64,000 bases of DNA from Acetobacter oryzoeni (GTDB lineage Bacteria; Pseudomonadota; Alphaproteobacteria; Acetobacterales; Acetobacteraceae), in assembly GCF_004014775.2 (NCBI RefSeq), contig NZ_CP042808.1, forward strand, positions 1,116,001-1,180,000. The letters run 5' to 3'. Of this stretch, positions 18,532 through 26,970 are shown piece by piece. Positions within the stretch are counted from its first letter, which is position 1; every line of letters starts with the position of its first letter. Under the pieces are notes generated by a model. The model made no database searches. It had not been told where the DNA came from and was given only the letters and a program-made list of their open reading frames with translations. A program made the position numbers and the translations under genes.

Positions 18532-19329
18532 ATGTCTTCACCCAGCCCAGCCCTTGCCACACGTTTGGAAGCCGCGCGGGCTGTGGTGCACGATGCCGCA
18601 CAAATGGCCATGGCCATGCGTCCGCCACCGGGTGGGCCGCAGGCCTCGCAAAAATCTGCGCAGGATTGGCTGACAGAAACAGATGGCGCGGTAGAAGCCT
18701 TTATTGCCAACCGCATGAAAGCTCTTTTCCCTGATGATGGCTTTCAGGGCGAAGAAGGTGGCGTGGCCCGTACAGGTAGCCTGCGTTGGGTGGTGGATCC
18801 TATTGATGGTACGTCCAACTATGCCCGTGGCCGTTGCCGGTGGTGTATTTCACTCGGCCTGCTAGATGGGGATGAACCCGTTGCCGGTGTGATTGATGCC
18901 CCAGCATTGGGTGAAGTTTACACTGCCCTGCGTGGATATGGCGCATTTTTAAATGGCAAGCGTATTCAGGCCTCTCCGGTAAAAGACCCCGCCAGTTCCA
19001 TGATTGAAATGGGTTGGAGCAACAGAGTGCCCAAACCTGTATTCATGGAAAAAATGGATGCCATTATGGCAATGGGCACCATGCCCCGTTCTGGCGGCTG
19101 TGGTGCGCTGGCGCTGGCTGATGTGGCAAGCGGGCGGCTGGATGGCTATATCGAAATTGTTATTAACTTGTGGGATGTAGCCGCCGCCCTGCCCTTGCTG
19201 GCAGAAGCCGGTGCGCGTGTTTCACCCTTTTTGCAGGAAGGTGGGCTTACGGGGCCAGCTACAATTATGGCTGCAAACCCACATATTGCGCAGGCTCTTT
19301 CCGAGGCTGTGTCCATTCCGCTAGCATAA
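18532..19329 (+). CDS. Inositol monophosphatase family protein
   Basis: A 265-residue Mg-dependent sugar/inositol phosphatase. Metal-binding motifs are present: GEEGG (about 76), DPIDGTSNYARG (about 89-100) and the late NLWDVAAALPLLAEAG. Family members include inositol-1-phosphatase, histidinol-phosphatase and 3'(2')-phosphoadenosine-phosphate phosphatase. The last would suit a sulfate-assimilating strain, but nothing here proves it. A paralogue lies at 34389-35186. The ATG at 18532 has AGGAG 10 nt upstream. Confidence 0.85.
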   Translation: MSSPSPALATRLEAARAVVHDAAQMAMAMRPPPGGPQASQKSAQDWLTETDGAVEAFIANRMKALFPDDGFQGEEGGVARTGSLRWVVDPIDGTSNYARGRCRWCISLGLLDGDEPVAGVIDAPALGEVYTALRGYGAFLNGKRIQASPVKDPASSMIEMGWSNRVPKPVFMEKMDAIMAMGTMPRSGGCGALALADVASGRLDGYIEIVINLWDVAAALPLLAEAGARVSPFLQEGGLTGPATIMAANPHIAQALSEAVSIPLA

Positions 19330-19420
19330 ATGAAAAACATGTACGCTGGGCCTTTCTGCGGCCACAAAAGCGTGCTTTCTAGCAGATCATATTTACCGGC
19401 TTATTGTGGAGAATTCCGGC

Positions 19421-20266
19421 ATGCGTCTGGTTACTCACCTCTCTTCTGCTTCTCTGGCTTTGGCTGCTGCGTTTTCTCTGTGCGTTGCGGCACCTGCTCA
19501 GGCGGCTGATAAGCCGCAGGCGCTGGTTGATAAGGCTGCCCTGAGCGTACAGGATGTTTTTGTAGGCGCAACCGGCCAAAGCCCGATGGTAACCAATCTG
19601 GCCAAGGCGCGTGCCGTGATGGTGTGCCCAGATATGTTCCGCATGTCTATTGCATTTGGTGGCGCGCATGGTGGCTGCCTGCTGCTGGCGCGCGATGCGC
19701 GTGGTTCATGGTCTGACCCGGCATTTTACACCCTTAGCACCGCATCCTTTGGTTTGCAGTTTGGGGTGCAGAGTTCCGAGATTGTTTTCTTTGTCATGAC
19801 GGATCGCGGCTTGCAGGCCCTGCTTGATAGCCAGTTCCAGTTTTCTTCCAATGCTGGGGCCTCTTTTGCCAGCATGAGCACGGCAGTTGCTAAGGGAAAT
19901 GCGGGCGCACGCAATACGGATATTCTGATTGCTCAGAAATCTCAGGGTGTGTTTGCCGGTGCTTCCTTGGGCGGCAGCAAGCTGACAGTTAACAGTGATG
20001 CCAACCGTGAATACTACAAGCAGAGCGTTGGGCCGGAAGATATTGTGGTGAGCATGCGTGTGAACAACCCGGATGCAGACCCCCTGCGGAGTGTGCTGAT
20101 GCGTTATGCCGCTATGGCAAAAAATGTCAGCGCGTCTTCTACATCCTCACGCGCATCTAACAGCAACACGGTTTCTCAGAGCGATGCAGATGCTCTGGCA
20201 GCAGATACGGTTGGGGCATCTGGCGGTGGTGGCATCAAGCAGGAAAGCCTGAGCCCCTCTAGATAA
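19421..20266 (+). CDS. Exported SYLF/Ysc84-domain protein
   Basis: A 281-residue protein with a clear Sec signal peptide (MRLVTHLSSAS..., likely cut after AQA near residue 29). The mature part matches the SYLF/Ysc84 lipid-binding fold: ARAVMVCPDMFRMSIAFGG, GGSWSDPAFYTL-like block, QFGVQSSEIVFFVMTDRG and AGASLGGSKLTVNSDANREYY. The last 60 residues are Ser/Ala-rich and probably disordered. SYLF proteins bind phosphoinositides in eukaryotes; the bacterial role is unknown. GGAGA lies 8 nt before the chosen ATG. Confidence 0.82.
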   Translation: MRLVTHLSSASLALAAAFSLCVAAPAQAADKPQALVDKAALSVQDVFVGATGQSPMVTNLAKARAVMVCPDMFRMSIAFGGAHGGCLLLARDARGSWSDPAFYTLSTASFGLQFGVQSSEIVFFVMTDRGLQALLDSQFQFSSNAGASFASMSTAVAKGNAGARNTDILIAQKSQGVFAGASLGGSKLTVNSDANREYYKQSVGPEDIVVSMRVNNPDADPLRSVLMRYAAMAKNVSASSTSSRASNSNTVSQSDADALAADTVGASGGGGIKQESLSPSR

Positions 20267-20285
20267 GTTTTTTCTATGCTGAAGT

Positions 20286-20325
20286 ATTAAGCGCTTTTTA
20301 CCCGTGAGGGTGGAAAGCGCTTAAT
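20286..20325. terminator. Long hairpin between convergent SYLF gene and mltG
   Basis: An 18-bp stem (20286-20303 with 20308-20325, two G-T type mismatches) closed by a GTGA loop. It includes the mltG stop codon and probably terminates both convergent transcripts. Confidence 0.75.
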
Positions 20326-21355
20326 GCGTATTATGCTGCCGAAAAGCAGAAACATTCCGATTATGCTCGGCCAGAGTGGTGGAAAAATTATGCCCACCAT
20401 TGCCGTTTGCCACAAAGAAAAGAGCATCCCCACTGGCTGGATGTGCCGCTGCCTCTAATGAAGACATGCCGGGTGAGCAAATAGGCCCGGGAGGCAACCC
20501 CGTAACAGCATACGTATTATACGGATCTGGCGTAGCGAGATCTGTGTGTGTAAGTGCGCGCCCCAGCGGTGGATTGCCATGTGTTATGGCATAAATCACG
20601 GTTGGGTCTGTTTGCAGTTTCATGCCCTTTTGCAGGCGGTTTAGAAAAACGCGCGCAACCATGGGTCTTTCTGCAGGTAAGGCTGTTTCTTTTTCTATCA
20701 GGGAAGCCAGCACAAGCAGAACCTGCGGTGAGGATATAATTCCATCCAAAGCTGGATCATGCTTTTGCCAGATAGTATCCAGCGCTGTTTGCATGTCGTT
20801 TTGTGCACGCTTTACAATATCCACACGCTGGCTATTTCGCAGATAATTATAGGTTTGCGGTAATGTGCTGCCTTCTGCTGGCAGAGGCGCCTCGCCTTCC
20901 AAAAAAGGGGCAGAGGCAATAACGGCCTGAATCTGGTGGGCAGAAAGCCCTTCAGGAATGGTCAGCTTATGTAAAACAGGTTTGCCGTGCCGCAGAATAA
21001 ACAGCACATTCTGCATGGAAACATGTTGTGGAAAATGCAGTTCTGCAGCGTGTAGCTGGCCACTTTTACGCGTAAGAGAAATGGCTGTTACAAACAGCTT
21101 ATCTGCAAACCAGCCAGACGGCAGAACCTGTGCTTGTTGTAGCGCGCTTATCGTGCTGGCGTAGCCACCATGTGGCACCACAACATCCGTAGCCACTGGC
21201 AGAGGCCCCGGTTTTGTATAGTTATACCATGCAAAAAAACCTGTTCCTCCCCCTGCCAAAGCAGAAAGAAGAAACAGGCCCCCTAGCCATTTCAGGGCAG
21301 CACGGCCTTTTTTGGCAGGCTGTTTTGCAGGCTTCTTTTTCGGTTTAGACGCCAC
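20321..21355 (-). CDS. mltG: Endolytic murein transglycosylase MltG
   Basis: MltG is an inner-membrane lytic transglycosylase that cuts nascent glycan strands and limits their length. The 344-residue protein has a Lys-rich cytoplasmic tail, one membrane anchor (ALKWLGGLFLLSALAGGGTG, about residues 20-40), a LysM-like region, and the catalytic YceG domain with LASLIEKETALPAERP (catalytic Glu), QTDPTVIYAI and GLPPGPICSPG. The start is GTG at 21355 or TTG at 21361, both inside the end of fabF. Location after fabF matches many proteobacteria. Confidence 0.93.
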   Translation of the reverse strand: MASKPKKKPAKQPAKKGRAALKWLGGLFLLSALAGGGTGFFAWYNYTKPGPLPVATDVVVPHGGYASTISALQQAQVLPSGWFADKLFVTAISLTRKSGQLHAAELHFPQHVSMQNVLFILRHGKPVLHKLTIPEGLSAHQIQAVIASAPFLEGEAPLPAEGSTLPQTYNYLRNSQRVDIVKRAQNDMQTALDTIWQKHDPALDGIISSPQVLLVLASLIEKETALPAERPMVARVFLNRLQKGMKLQTDPTVIYAITHGNPPLGRALTHTDLATPDPYNTYAVTGLPPGPICSPGMSSLEAAAHPASGDALFFVANGNGGHNFSTTLAEHNRNVSAFRQHNTH

Positions 21356-22655
21356 GCACAATCAGGCTGGCATTTGTGCCGCCAAATCCAAAGCTGTTGG
21401 AAAGAGCCACGTTGATTTCCCGTTGCTGCGCCGTGTGGGCAATGCGGTCAATCACGCTTTCACGCGATGGATTATCCAAGTTCAGCGTAGGCGGTGCCAC
21501 GTTATCCCGAATAGCCAGAATGGAGAAAATGGCTTCCACTGCACCAGCTGCGCCAAGCAAGTGGCCTGTTGCAGATTTGGTGGAAGACATGGCCAGCTTA
21601 CGGGCATCATCACCAAACAGACGTTCAACGGCTTCCAGCTCAAGATCATCCGCCATTGTGGAGGTGCCGTGAGCATTAACGTAGTTGATATCTGCCGGGG
21701 TAAGGTCTGCACTTTTCAGTGCAGCGCGCATGGCGCGGTATGCCCCGTAATGGCCTTCTGCCGGTGCGGTAATGTGGTATGCATCACCAGACATGCCGTA
21801 GCCGATAATTTCGCCATAAATTTTGGCGCCACGAACTTTGGCGTGTTCGTATTCTTCCAGCACCACAACGCCGGAACCTTCACCCATTACAAAACCATCA
21901 CGGTCTTTATCCCATGGGCGGGAGGCTTTTCCGGGTGTGTCATTAAAGCCGGTGGACAGCGCGCGGGCTGAACAGAAACCAGCAATACCCAATGGGCAAA
22001 CGGTTGCTTCTGCCCCACCTGCCACCATTACATCGGCATCACCAAACATGATAATGCGCGCGGCATCACCAATGGCATGCACACCGGTGGCGCAAGCTGT
22101 CACAACTGAATGATTTGGCCCCTGAAAACCATATTTGATGGAAACATGGCCAGAAACCAGATTGATGAGAGCGGACGGGATAAAGAACGGCGAAAGACGC
22201 CGTGCCCGACCTTCATGCACGGTAATGGAGGCATCATAGATGGTTTGCAAACCACCAATGCCAGAGCCAATCATCACACCGGTGCGGCATTTATCTTCTT
22301 CGGTTTCGGGTTTCCAACCGGAATCCTCAACCGCTTCCGTTGCTGCCACCAGCCCCATGTGAATGAAGCGGTCCATTTTGCGCTGGTCTTTGGGGGAAAT
22401 CCACTCGGAAAGTGTAAGCTTTCCTTCTGCGGTCGGCCCTTCCGGCACTTCCCCAGCCACATGGGCCGGCAGATCGCTTGGGTCGAACTGCGTGATTCTA
22501 CCAATCCCGCTTTCGCCTGCAATCAGACGTGACCATACGTTTTCAACGCCCAGACCCAGAGGTCCGACGATGCCCATTCCGGTGACGACTACCCGTCTCC
22601 GTCCAGAATTTACTCCGGCCGACTGCAACAAACCAGCCCGCTCCCTGTTCTGCAC
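21345..22655 (-). CDS. fabF: 3-oxoacyl-[acyl-carrier-protein] synthase II (FabF)
   Basis: FabF condenses malonyl-ACP with acyl-ACP in fatty acid elongation. The 436-residue protein has RRVVVTGMGIVGPLG, the active-site Cys in SVVTACATGVHAIGDA, and the two catalytic histidines in NAHGTSTMADD and KSATGHLLGAAG, then SNSFGFGGTNASL. The GTG at 22655 has GAGGGA 8 nt upstream, which adds about 20 residues before the usual N-terminus. That ribosome binding site is in the 3' arm of a perfect hairpin (22662-22685). It sits in fabD-fabG-acpP-fabF-mltG. Confidence 0.96.
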   Translation of the reverse strand: MQNRERAGLLQSAGVNSGRRRVVVTGMGIVGPLGLGVENVWSRLIAGESGIGRITQFDPSDLPAHVAGEVPEGPTAEGKLTLSEWISPKDQRKMDRFIHMGLVAATEAVEDSGWKPETEEDKCRTGVMIGSGIGGLQTIYDASITVHEGRARRLSPFFIPSALINLVSGHVSIKYGFQGPNHSVVTACATGVHAIGDAARIIMFGDADVMVAGGAEATVCPLGIAGFCSARALSTGFNDTPGKASRPWDKDRDGFVMGEGSGVVVLEEYEHAKVRGAKIYGEIIGYGMSGDAYHITAPAEGHYGAYRAMRAALKSADLTPADINYVNAHGTSTMADDLELEAVERLFGDDARKLAMSSTKSATGHLLGAAGAVEAIFSILAIRDNVAPPTLNLDNPSRESVIDRIAHTAQQREINVALSNSFGFGGTNASLIVRGV

Positions 22656-22661
22656 GTATAT

Positions 22662-22685
22662 GGTCCCTCAAATAGCAGAGGGACC
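22662..22685 (-). promoter_or_regulatory. Hairpin enclosing the fabF ribosome binding site
   Basis: Read on the minus strand, GGTCCCTC, an 8-nt loop and GAGGGACC form a perfect 8-bp stem between acpP and fabF. The GAGGGA in the 3' arm is the only good Shine-Dalgarno sequence for the GTG start at 22655. Pairing would hide it and could lower fabF translation relative to acpP. This is an inference from sequence; an alternative role is partial termination or an RNA processing site. Confidence 0.6.
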
Positions 22686-22719
22686 TACAGTTTCCGTTAA
22701 ACGCAAAAGTACCTGAAAA

Positions 22720-22959
22720 TCAGGCAGCTTTCTGCTTTTCGATGTAATCGATAGCATCTTTAACGGTGGTGATTTTTTCCGCTGCATCTTCCGGGATTTC
22801 GACATTGAAGGCTTCTTCAAACGCCATCACCAGCTCAACGGTATCAAGGCTGTCAGCGCCCAGGTCATCGATGAACGATGCATCCGGTGTGACCTTGCTT
22901 TCCTCGACGCCGAGATGCTCGACCACGATTTTCTTAACCTTATCAGCGATTTCGCTCAT
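22720..22959 (-). CDS. acpP: Acyl carrier protein
   Basis: A 79-residue acidic protein with the phosphopantetheine attachment motif [16 protein letters not shown]; the serine is near residue 37. It carries acyl chains through the fatty acid cycle and to lipid A acyltransferases such as those at 14-18 kb. Length and flanking helices match AcpP. It lies between fabG and fabF, with 304 bases upstream that probably contain its own promoter. Confidence 0.97.
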   Translation of the reverse strand: MSEIADKVKKIVVEHLGVEESKVTPDASFIDDLGADSLDTVELVMAFEEAFNVEIPEDAAEKITTVKDAIDYIEKQKAA

Positions 22960-23263
22960 CTGTCTTTGTATCCCATAGGCCCGGTTTTACATGCGGGCAG
23001 GTTGTTCTGGTGCCTGCTCTACCACAACCCCTATTGGTAGAAGAATAGAAAACAGCACTGCTTCCGTTATTCTTCCCCAGCAACAGGGGTTGCGGGCGCT
23101 TAGCACGTTTTTCCATCACAAGCCAAGGCAAACCGGAAAAGACTTTCTTCCGGCCCCTTGGCCATGTGCGTGTTTGTATAGTCTGTCTGCCACATCTGAA
23201 AGGATTTTGCACCCTCTCTTCTGCGCAGACAAATGCAGAGGCCAAGTTTAAGGGCGTTACCCC
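22960..23263. other. Intergenic region between fabG and acpP
   Basis: Just over 300 bases without a supported gene. On the minus strand it lies upstream of acpP and likely holds a strong acpP promoter, but no convincing -35/-10 pair stands out to me. Short open frames on both strands lack ribosome binding sites and family-like sequence. Confidence 0.45.
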
Positions 23264-24007
23264 TTAAACCATTGCCATACCGCCGTTTACATGCAGCGTG
23301 GTGCCCGTAACCCATGCAGCTTCGTCCGATGCCAGATACAGCACGGCAGAAGCCACATCTTCTGGCTGGCCCAGACGCCCCAGCGGAATCGCGCCCAGAA
23401 GTTTTTCTTTTTGTGCGTCTGGCAGAACGTCTGTCATGGGGGTCACAATAAAGCCCGGAGCCACCACGTTTACTGTTACGCCACGCGGCCCGGCTTCCTG
23501 CGCCAAGGATTTGCTCATGCCTACAATGCCAGCTTTTGCAGCAGCATAGTTGGCCTGCCCGGCATTGCCGGTAGAGCCGATTACCGAGGAAATGTTGATA
23601 ATACGCCCTGCCCGGCGGCGCAGCATGCCCTTAAGCGCTGCGCGGCACAGCCGGAAAGGAGAAGACAGGTCAACATTCAGAACCTGATCCCAGTCTTCGT
23701 CTTTCATGCGCAGGGCCAGCATATCGCGCGTTAGGCCTGCGTTGTTCACCAGAATATCAATGGGTGCTCCAGCAGCTTCTTCTGCCTTGGCAATCAGCCC
23801 ATCGGCTTCTGCCGGGTCAGAAAGGTTGGCAGCCACGTAGAATGCGCGCCCTTCCCCCAGTTCTTCTGCCTGTTTCTGCAACACGGCTTCACGCGTGCCA
23901 GACAGCACCACTTTTGCGCCCTGTGCGTGCAGCAGGCGCGCAATTGCGCTGCCAATGCCACCGCTTGCGCCTGTAACCAGTGCTGTTTTTCCGTCCAGTT
24001 TGAACAT
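23264..24007 (-). CDS. fabG: 3-oxoacyl-[acyl-carrier-protein] reductase FabG
   Basis: FabG is the NADPH-dependent beta-ketoacyl-ACP reductase. The 247-residue short-chain dehydrogenase has the cofactor motif TGASGGIGSAIA (about 14-25), NNAG, the catalytic Ser in IINISSVIG and the YAAAKAG Tyr-Lys pair near residue 154. It ends with a FabG-like LHVNGGMAMV. fabD lies 22 nt upstream. Confidence 0.95.
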   Translation of the reverse strand: MFKLDGKTALVTGASGGIGSAIARLLHAQGAKVVLSGTREAVLQKQAEELGEGRAFYVAANLSDPAEADGLIAKAEEAAGAPIDILVNNAGLTRDMLALRMKDEDWDQVLNVDLSSPFRLCRAALKGMLRRRAGRIINISSVIGSTGNAGQANYAAAKAGIVGMSKSLAQEAGPRGVTVNVVAPGFIVTPMTDVLPDAQKEKLLGAIPLGRLGQPEDVASAVLYLASDEAAWVTGTTLHVNGGMAMV

Positions 24008-24029
24008 GATATGTATTTACCCGCTGTTT

Positions 24030-24974
24030 TCACAAAGTTTTCAGGAAAGATTCGATATCGGCGGGCGTTCCCACAGAAAGGCCAGTCACTTCAGAATCAA
24101 TGCGGCGCACAAGGCCGGAAAGCACTTTACCTGCGCCAATTTCTACAAACGTATCTACGCCCATGCCCACCATAGCGGCCACACTTTCGCGCCAACGCAC
24201 ACGGCCAGTAACCTGACGTACCAAGTTTTGCCGAATCGTATCGGCATCGGTTTCACGCTCGGCTGTTACGTTGGCAATTACGGGCACAATTGGGGCGGCA
24301 ATTTCGGCTTTGGCCAGTGCTTCGGCCATCACATCTTCTGCTGGTTTCATGAGCGAAGAATGGAACGGAGCTGAAACCGGCAGCTTAAGTGCGCGCTTGA
24401 TCTTCATTTCCTTGGCGATGGCAATGGCTTCATCAATGCCTGCGCTCTTGCCGGAAATAACAATCTGGCCGCCGCCGTTATCGTTGGCAATTTCCACATC
24501 GCCTTTGGCAGAGGCTTTGGAGCAGATGTCTTCTGCCTGTGCCAATGTAACGCCAATCAGGGCTGCCATGCCGCCTTCCCCTGCGGGAACAGCTTTCTGC
24601 ATGGCCTGCCCGCGCAGCCGTAGCAGGCGTGCGGCTTCTGCCACACCAAAGGCGCGCCCAGCAGCCAGAGCAGAATATTCACCCAGTGAATGCCCGGCCA
24701 GCAGCGTAACTTTGCCGGCAAGATCCAAGCCGCCATCCTGTTCCAGAACGCGCAGAACAGCCATGGAAACCGCCATAAGTGCAGGCTGGGCGTTTTCTGT
24801 GCTGGTCAGGCTTTCCATCGGGCCTTCAAAAATGATTTTGGAGAGTTTTTCGCCCAGGGCGTCATCAACTTCTTCAAAAACAGAACGTGCCGCAGGAAAA
24901 GCTTCTGCAAGTTCCTGCCCCATACCAACAGACTGGCTGCCCTGTCCGGGAAAAACAAATGCGTAAACGGCCAT
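24030..24974 (-). CDS. fabD: Malonyl-CoA:ACP transacylase FabD
   Basis: FabD moves malonyl from CoA to ACP. The 314-residue protein has AFVFPGQGSQSVGMG at the N-terminus, the active-site GHSLGEYSALAAG (serine near residue 93), a conserved Arg region (LLRLRGQAMQ) and a catalytic-type His in APFHSSLM. The ATG at 24974 is preferred; a GTG at 24983 would add three residues and cannot be excluded. It is the first gene of the fab cluster. Confidence 0.95.
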   Translation of the reverse strand: MAVYAFVFPGQGSQSVGMGQELAEAFPAARSVFEEVDDALGEKLSKIIFEGPMESLTSTENAQPALMAVSMAVLRVLEQDGGLDLAGKVTLLAGHSLGEYSALAAGRAFGVAEAARLLRLRGQAMQKAVPAGEGGMAALIGVTLAQAEDICSKASAKGDVEIANDNGGGQIVISGKSAGIDEAIAIAKEMKIKRALKLPVSAPFHSSLMKPAEDVMAEALAKAEIAAPIVPVIANVTAERETDADTIRQNLVRQVTGRVRWRESVAAMVGMGVDTFVEIGAGKVLSGLVRRIDSEVTGLSVGTPADIESFLKTL

Positions 24975-25148
24975 GATACTCACTGTTCCAAATTTTTCCT
25001 TGCCAGACGGATGGAAGCCACCTGTTTTGGCAAGATCATGAACTGCGCGGGCTGCTTTGTTATGTTTTGCGCAAAATGGCGGCCTGTAAAAAGGAAGCCA
25101 CGCAAAACGCAGACCGGCAGGAAATCGGGCGGCAGAATACGGCGCAGT

Positions 25149-25664
25149 TTAGCGCCGCACAATACGCCAGCCCAGAACAAGCAGTGCATCCCACGGCAGG
25201 GCAAGGCATTCATGCGCGATACGCAGGAGTTTTTTGCGCATGTTGGGCACATGCGGCTGTGCACGTAAAAAAGGCACAGCCTGCACTTTCCAGCCTGCAA
25301 GGCGCATAAGCAAAACGCAGCGCGGCAGATGCAAGGGGCTGGAAACAACAGCTATGGGCTGAGCCGTAGAATACCCTGCCTGACGCAACAAACGTGTGCA
25401 GGCAATGGCGGAATCAAACGTATCTCCCGCCGTGGGTTCGGGCAAAATAGTGTCTGGAGCAACGCCGGCCTTTAACAGGCAGGAAGCCATAACATCTGCT
25501 TCTGTCTGGCCATTTTGTGGCACGCCACCTGTGGGAATATACATAACGGGCCCATGTGCAGCGCCAAACACAAGTGCTGAATGTACACGGTTTAGGAGCG
25601 CTACAGAAGGGCCGCCATCTGGATTGAGGGCTGCACCAAAAATAATTACGGGCAGTGCTGACAC
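25149..25664 (-). CDS. DUF218 (YdcF/SanA-type) protein
   Basis: A 171-residue DUF218 protein. Typical features are the opening VIIFGAALNPDGGPS, the central IPTGGV...EADVMASCLL block with a conserved acidic residue, and VVSSPLHLPRCVLLMRLAGW. Relatives bind nucleotides or act in envelope functions, but this protein has no signal peptide or membrane segment and its role is unknown. The start is GTG with a very strong GGAGGAGA 6-7 nt upstream. It follows the methyltransferase gene after 29 nt and is probably in the same operon. Confidence 0.8.
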   Translation of the reverse strand: MSALPVIIFGAALNPDGGPSVALLNRVHSALVFGAAHGPVMYIPTGGVPQNGQTEADVMASCLLKAGVAPDTILPEPTAGDTFDSAIACTRLLRQAGYSTAQPIAVVSSPLHLPRCVLLMRLAGWKVQAVPFLRAQPHVPNMRKKLLRIAHECLALPWDALLVLGWRIVRR

Positions 25665-25693
25665 TTCAAATCTCCTCCCCGCAATGGGTGCAA

Positions 25694-26953
25694 TCAGGAT
25701 GGAGGACGTAACAGCACGCGGTTAAGCCGCTCCAGAGTGGTAAAGCCTTCAGCCCACACTTTGCGGAACTTGCTTTCCGAAATACCACGTGGGGCCACGG
25801 CCTCTGCCAAGGCGCCAACAGTGCGTTCACCATCAATTAATGGCAGAATGCCGCGCATTTGTGGCGGCAAGGGAATGGGCACAATCAATGTGCCAAACGC
25901 AAAAGGTAGTGTGTGATCTGGCCGCATCTGTTTGGCCAACTCTACCCCCGGTATTTCACGCATTATTGGCACAGCCGCAAAATCTAGCGGGTCTGGAGGT
26001 GTAACGCGCGCGCCTTTGCGTACAACATAGGCAACGTGCGTGGCCATATTGCCCGCCAGATCTTCCGCTATGGCGGCCTGCTGCTGCCATGGTAGGCCGC
26101 TGATGCGTGCACGCAGGCGTGGGTCTGGCAAAAACAGGGTTGGATCATACCGCGCCGGTTCCATCAGGCAGGATGGTTCCAGACCGGCTTTGTCGAGAAA
26201 ATTCAAAAACTCGGTAACGGTATAAGCACGATCTCTCGGGTTCAGCAGCAGATCATACAATCCTGCATCGCCGCCAGAGAGATGATCTCCAAAGTTGCCA
26301 TTCTGCCGCAACCATGCAGTAGCCGGCAGCGTGCGCATGACGCGGCGCGCCATATCCAGCCGCGCTTGTGGCGTTTCAGAATGCGGTGCAATTTTTTCCA
26401 GTGCATCCTGCACCATGTAAACGCCTGTGCGCCCATAAGGGGCATAGACCATTAGCCCCATTCCACCACCGGGAGCGAGGTGCTTTTCCAGCATGGCTAA
26501 TGCTGCATCAGGATCAGGCAGATGATGCAGTACACCACAGCAATCAATATAATCAAAAAGGCCCAGATCCAGCCCATCCAGCTCTGTCAGAGAGCTCTGA
26601 ATGAAGCGGATATTTGCCAGCTCTCGCGCCTCTGCCCGCGCCTGTGCAATGGAGAGCGCTTTTTGGGAGCGATCCACACACACAACCTCACCGGGGCGTC
26701 CGGCGCGTTGTAGGTGTGTTGCCAGCATGATGGCACCATCCCCCGTGCCGCACCCCGCCACCAGTGCCCGCAAAGGCTGGCTTTGTGGGCGTTTGGCACC
26801 AAAAACCCAGTAGTCAATTTCCCGCAGGTGGCTGGGGCTGCCTATTAAAAGGCGCTTGGCCTCATCCTGTGGGTTTCTTTCCGGGTATGGATACGCCTCA
26901 TACTGGGCGGCAAGGCTGGAATCGCGCGTATCGGCGGGGGATTGATCTGTCAT
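25694..26953 (-). CDS. SAM-dependent methyltransferase with C-terminal extension
   Basis: A 419-residue protein. Residues about 60-190 form a class I methyltransferase fold: LVAGCGTGDGAIMLATHLQ (motif I), VVCVDRSQKALSIAQARA, and YIDCCGVLHHLPDPDAALAML (motif IV/post). The remaining half is not a known methyltransferase part; its end (GILPLIDGERTVGALAEAVA) resembles the small winged domain seen in some peptide- or tetratricopeptide-linked methyltransferases. The substrate is unknown. It lies 17 nt after the OpuAC-like gene and before DUF218. Confidence 0.8.
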   Translation of the reverse strand: MTDQSPADTRDSSLAAQYEAYPYPERNPQDEAKRLLIGSPSHLREIDYWVFGAKRPQSQPLRALVAGCGTGDGAIMLATHLQRAGRPGEVVCVDRSQKALSIAQARAEARELANIRFIQSSLTELDGLDLGLFDYIDCCGVLHHLPDPDAALAMLEKHLAPGGGMGLMVYAPYGRTGVYMVQDALEKIAPHSETPQARLDMARRVMRTLPATAWLRQNGNFGDHLSGGDAGLYDLLLNPRDRAYTVTEFLNFLDKAGLEPSCLMEPARYDPTLFLPDPRLRARISGLPWQQQAAIAEDLAGNMATHVAYVVRKGARVTPPDPLDFAAVPIMREIPGVELAKQMRPDHTLPFAFGTLIVPIPLPPQMRGILPLIDGERTVGALAEAVAPRGISESKFRKVWAEGFTTLERLNRVLLRPPS

Positions 26954-26970
26954 GCTGGCGCGGCCTTTCC

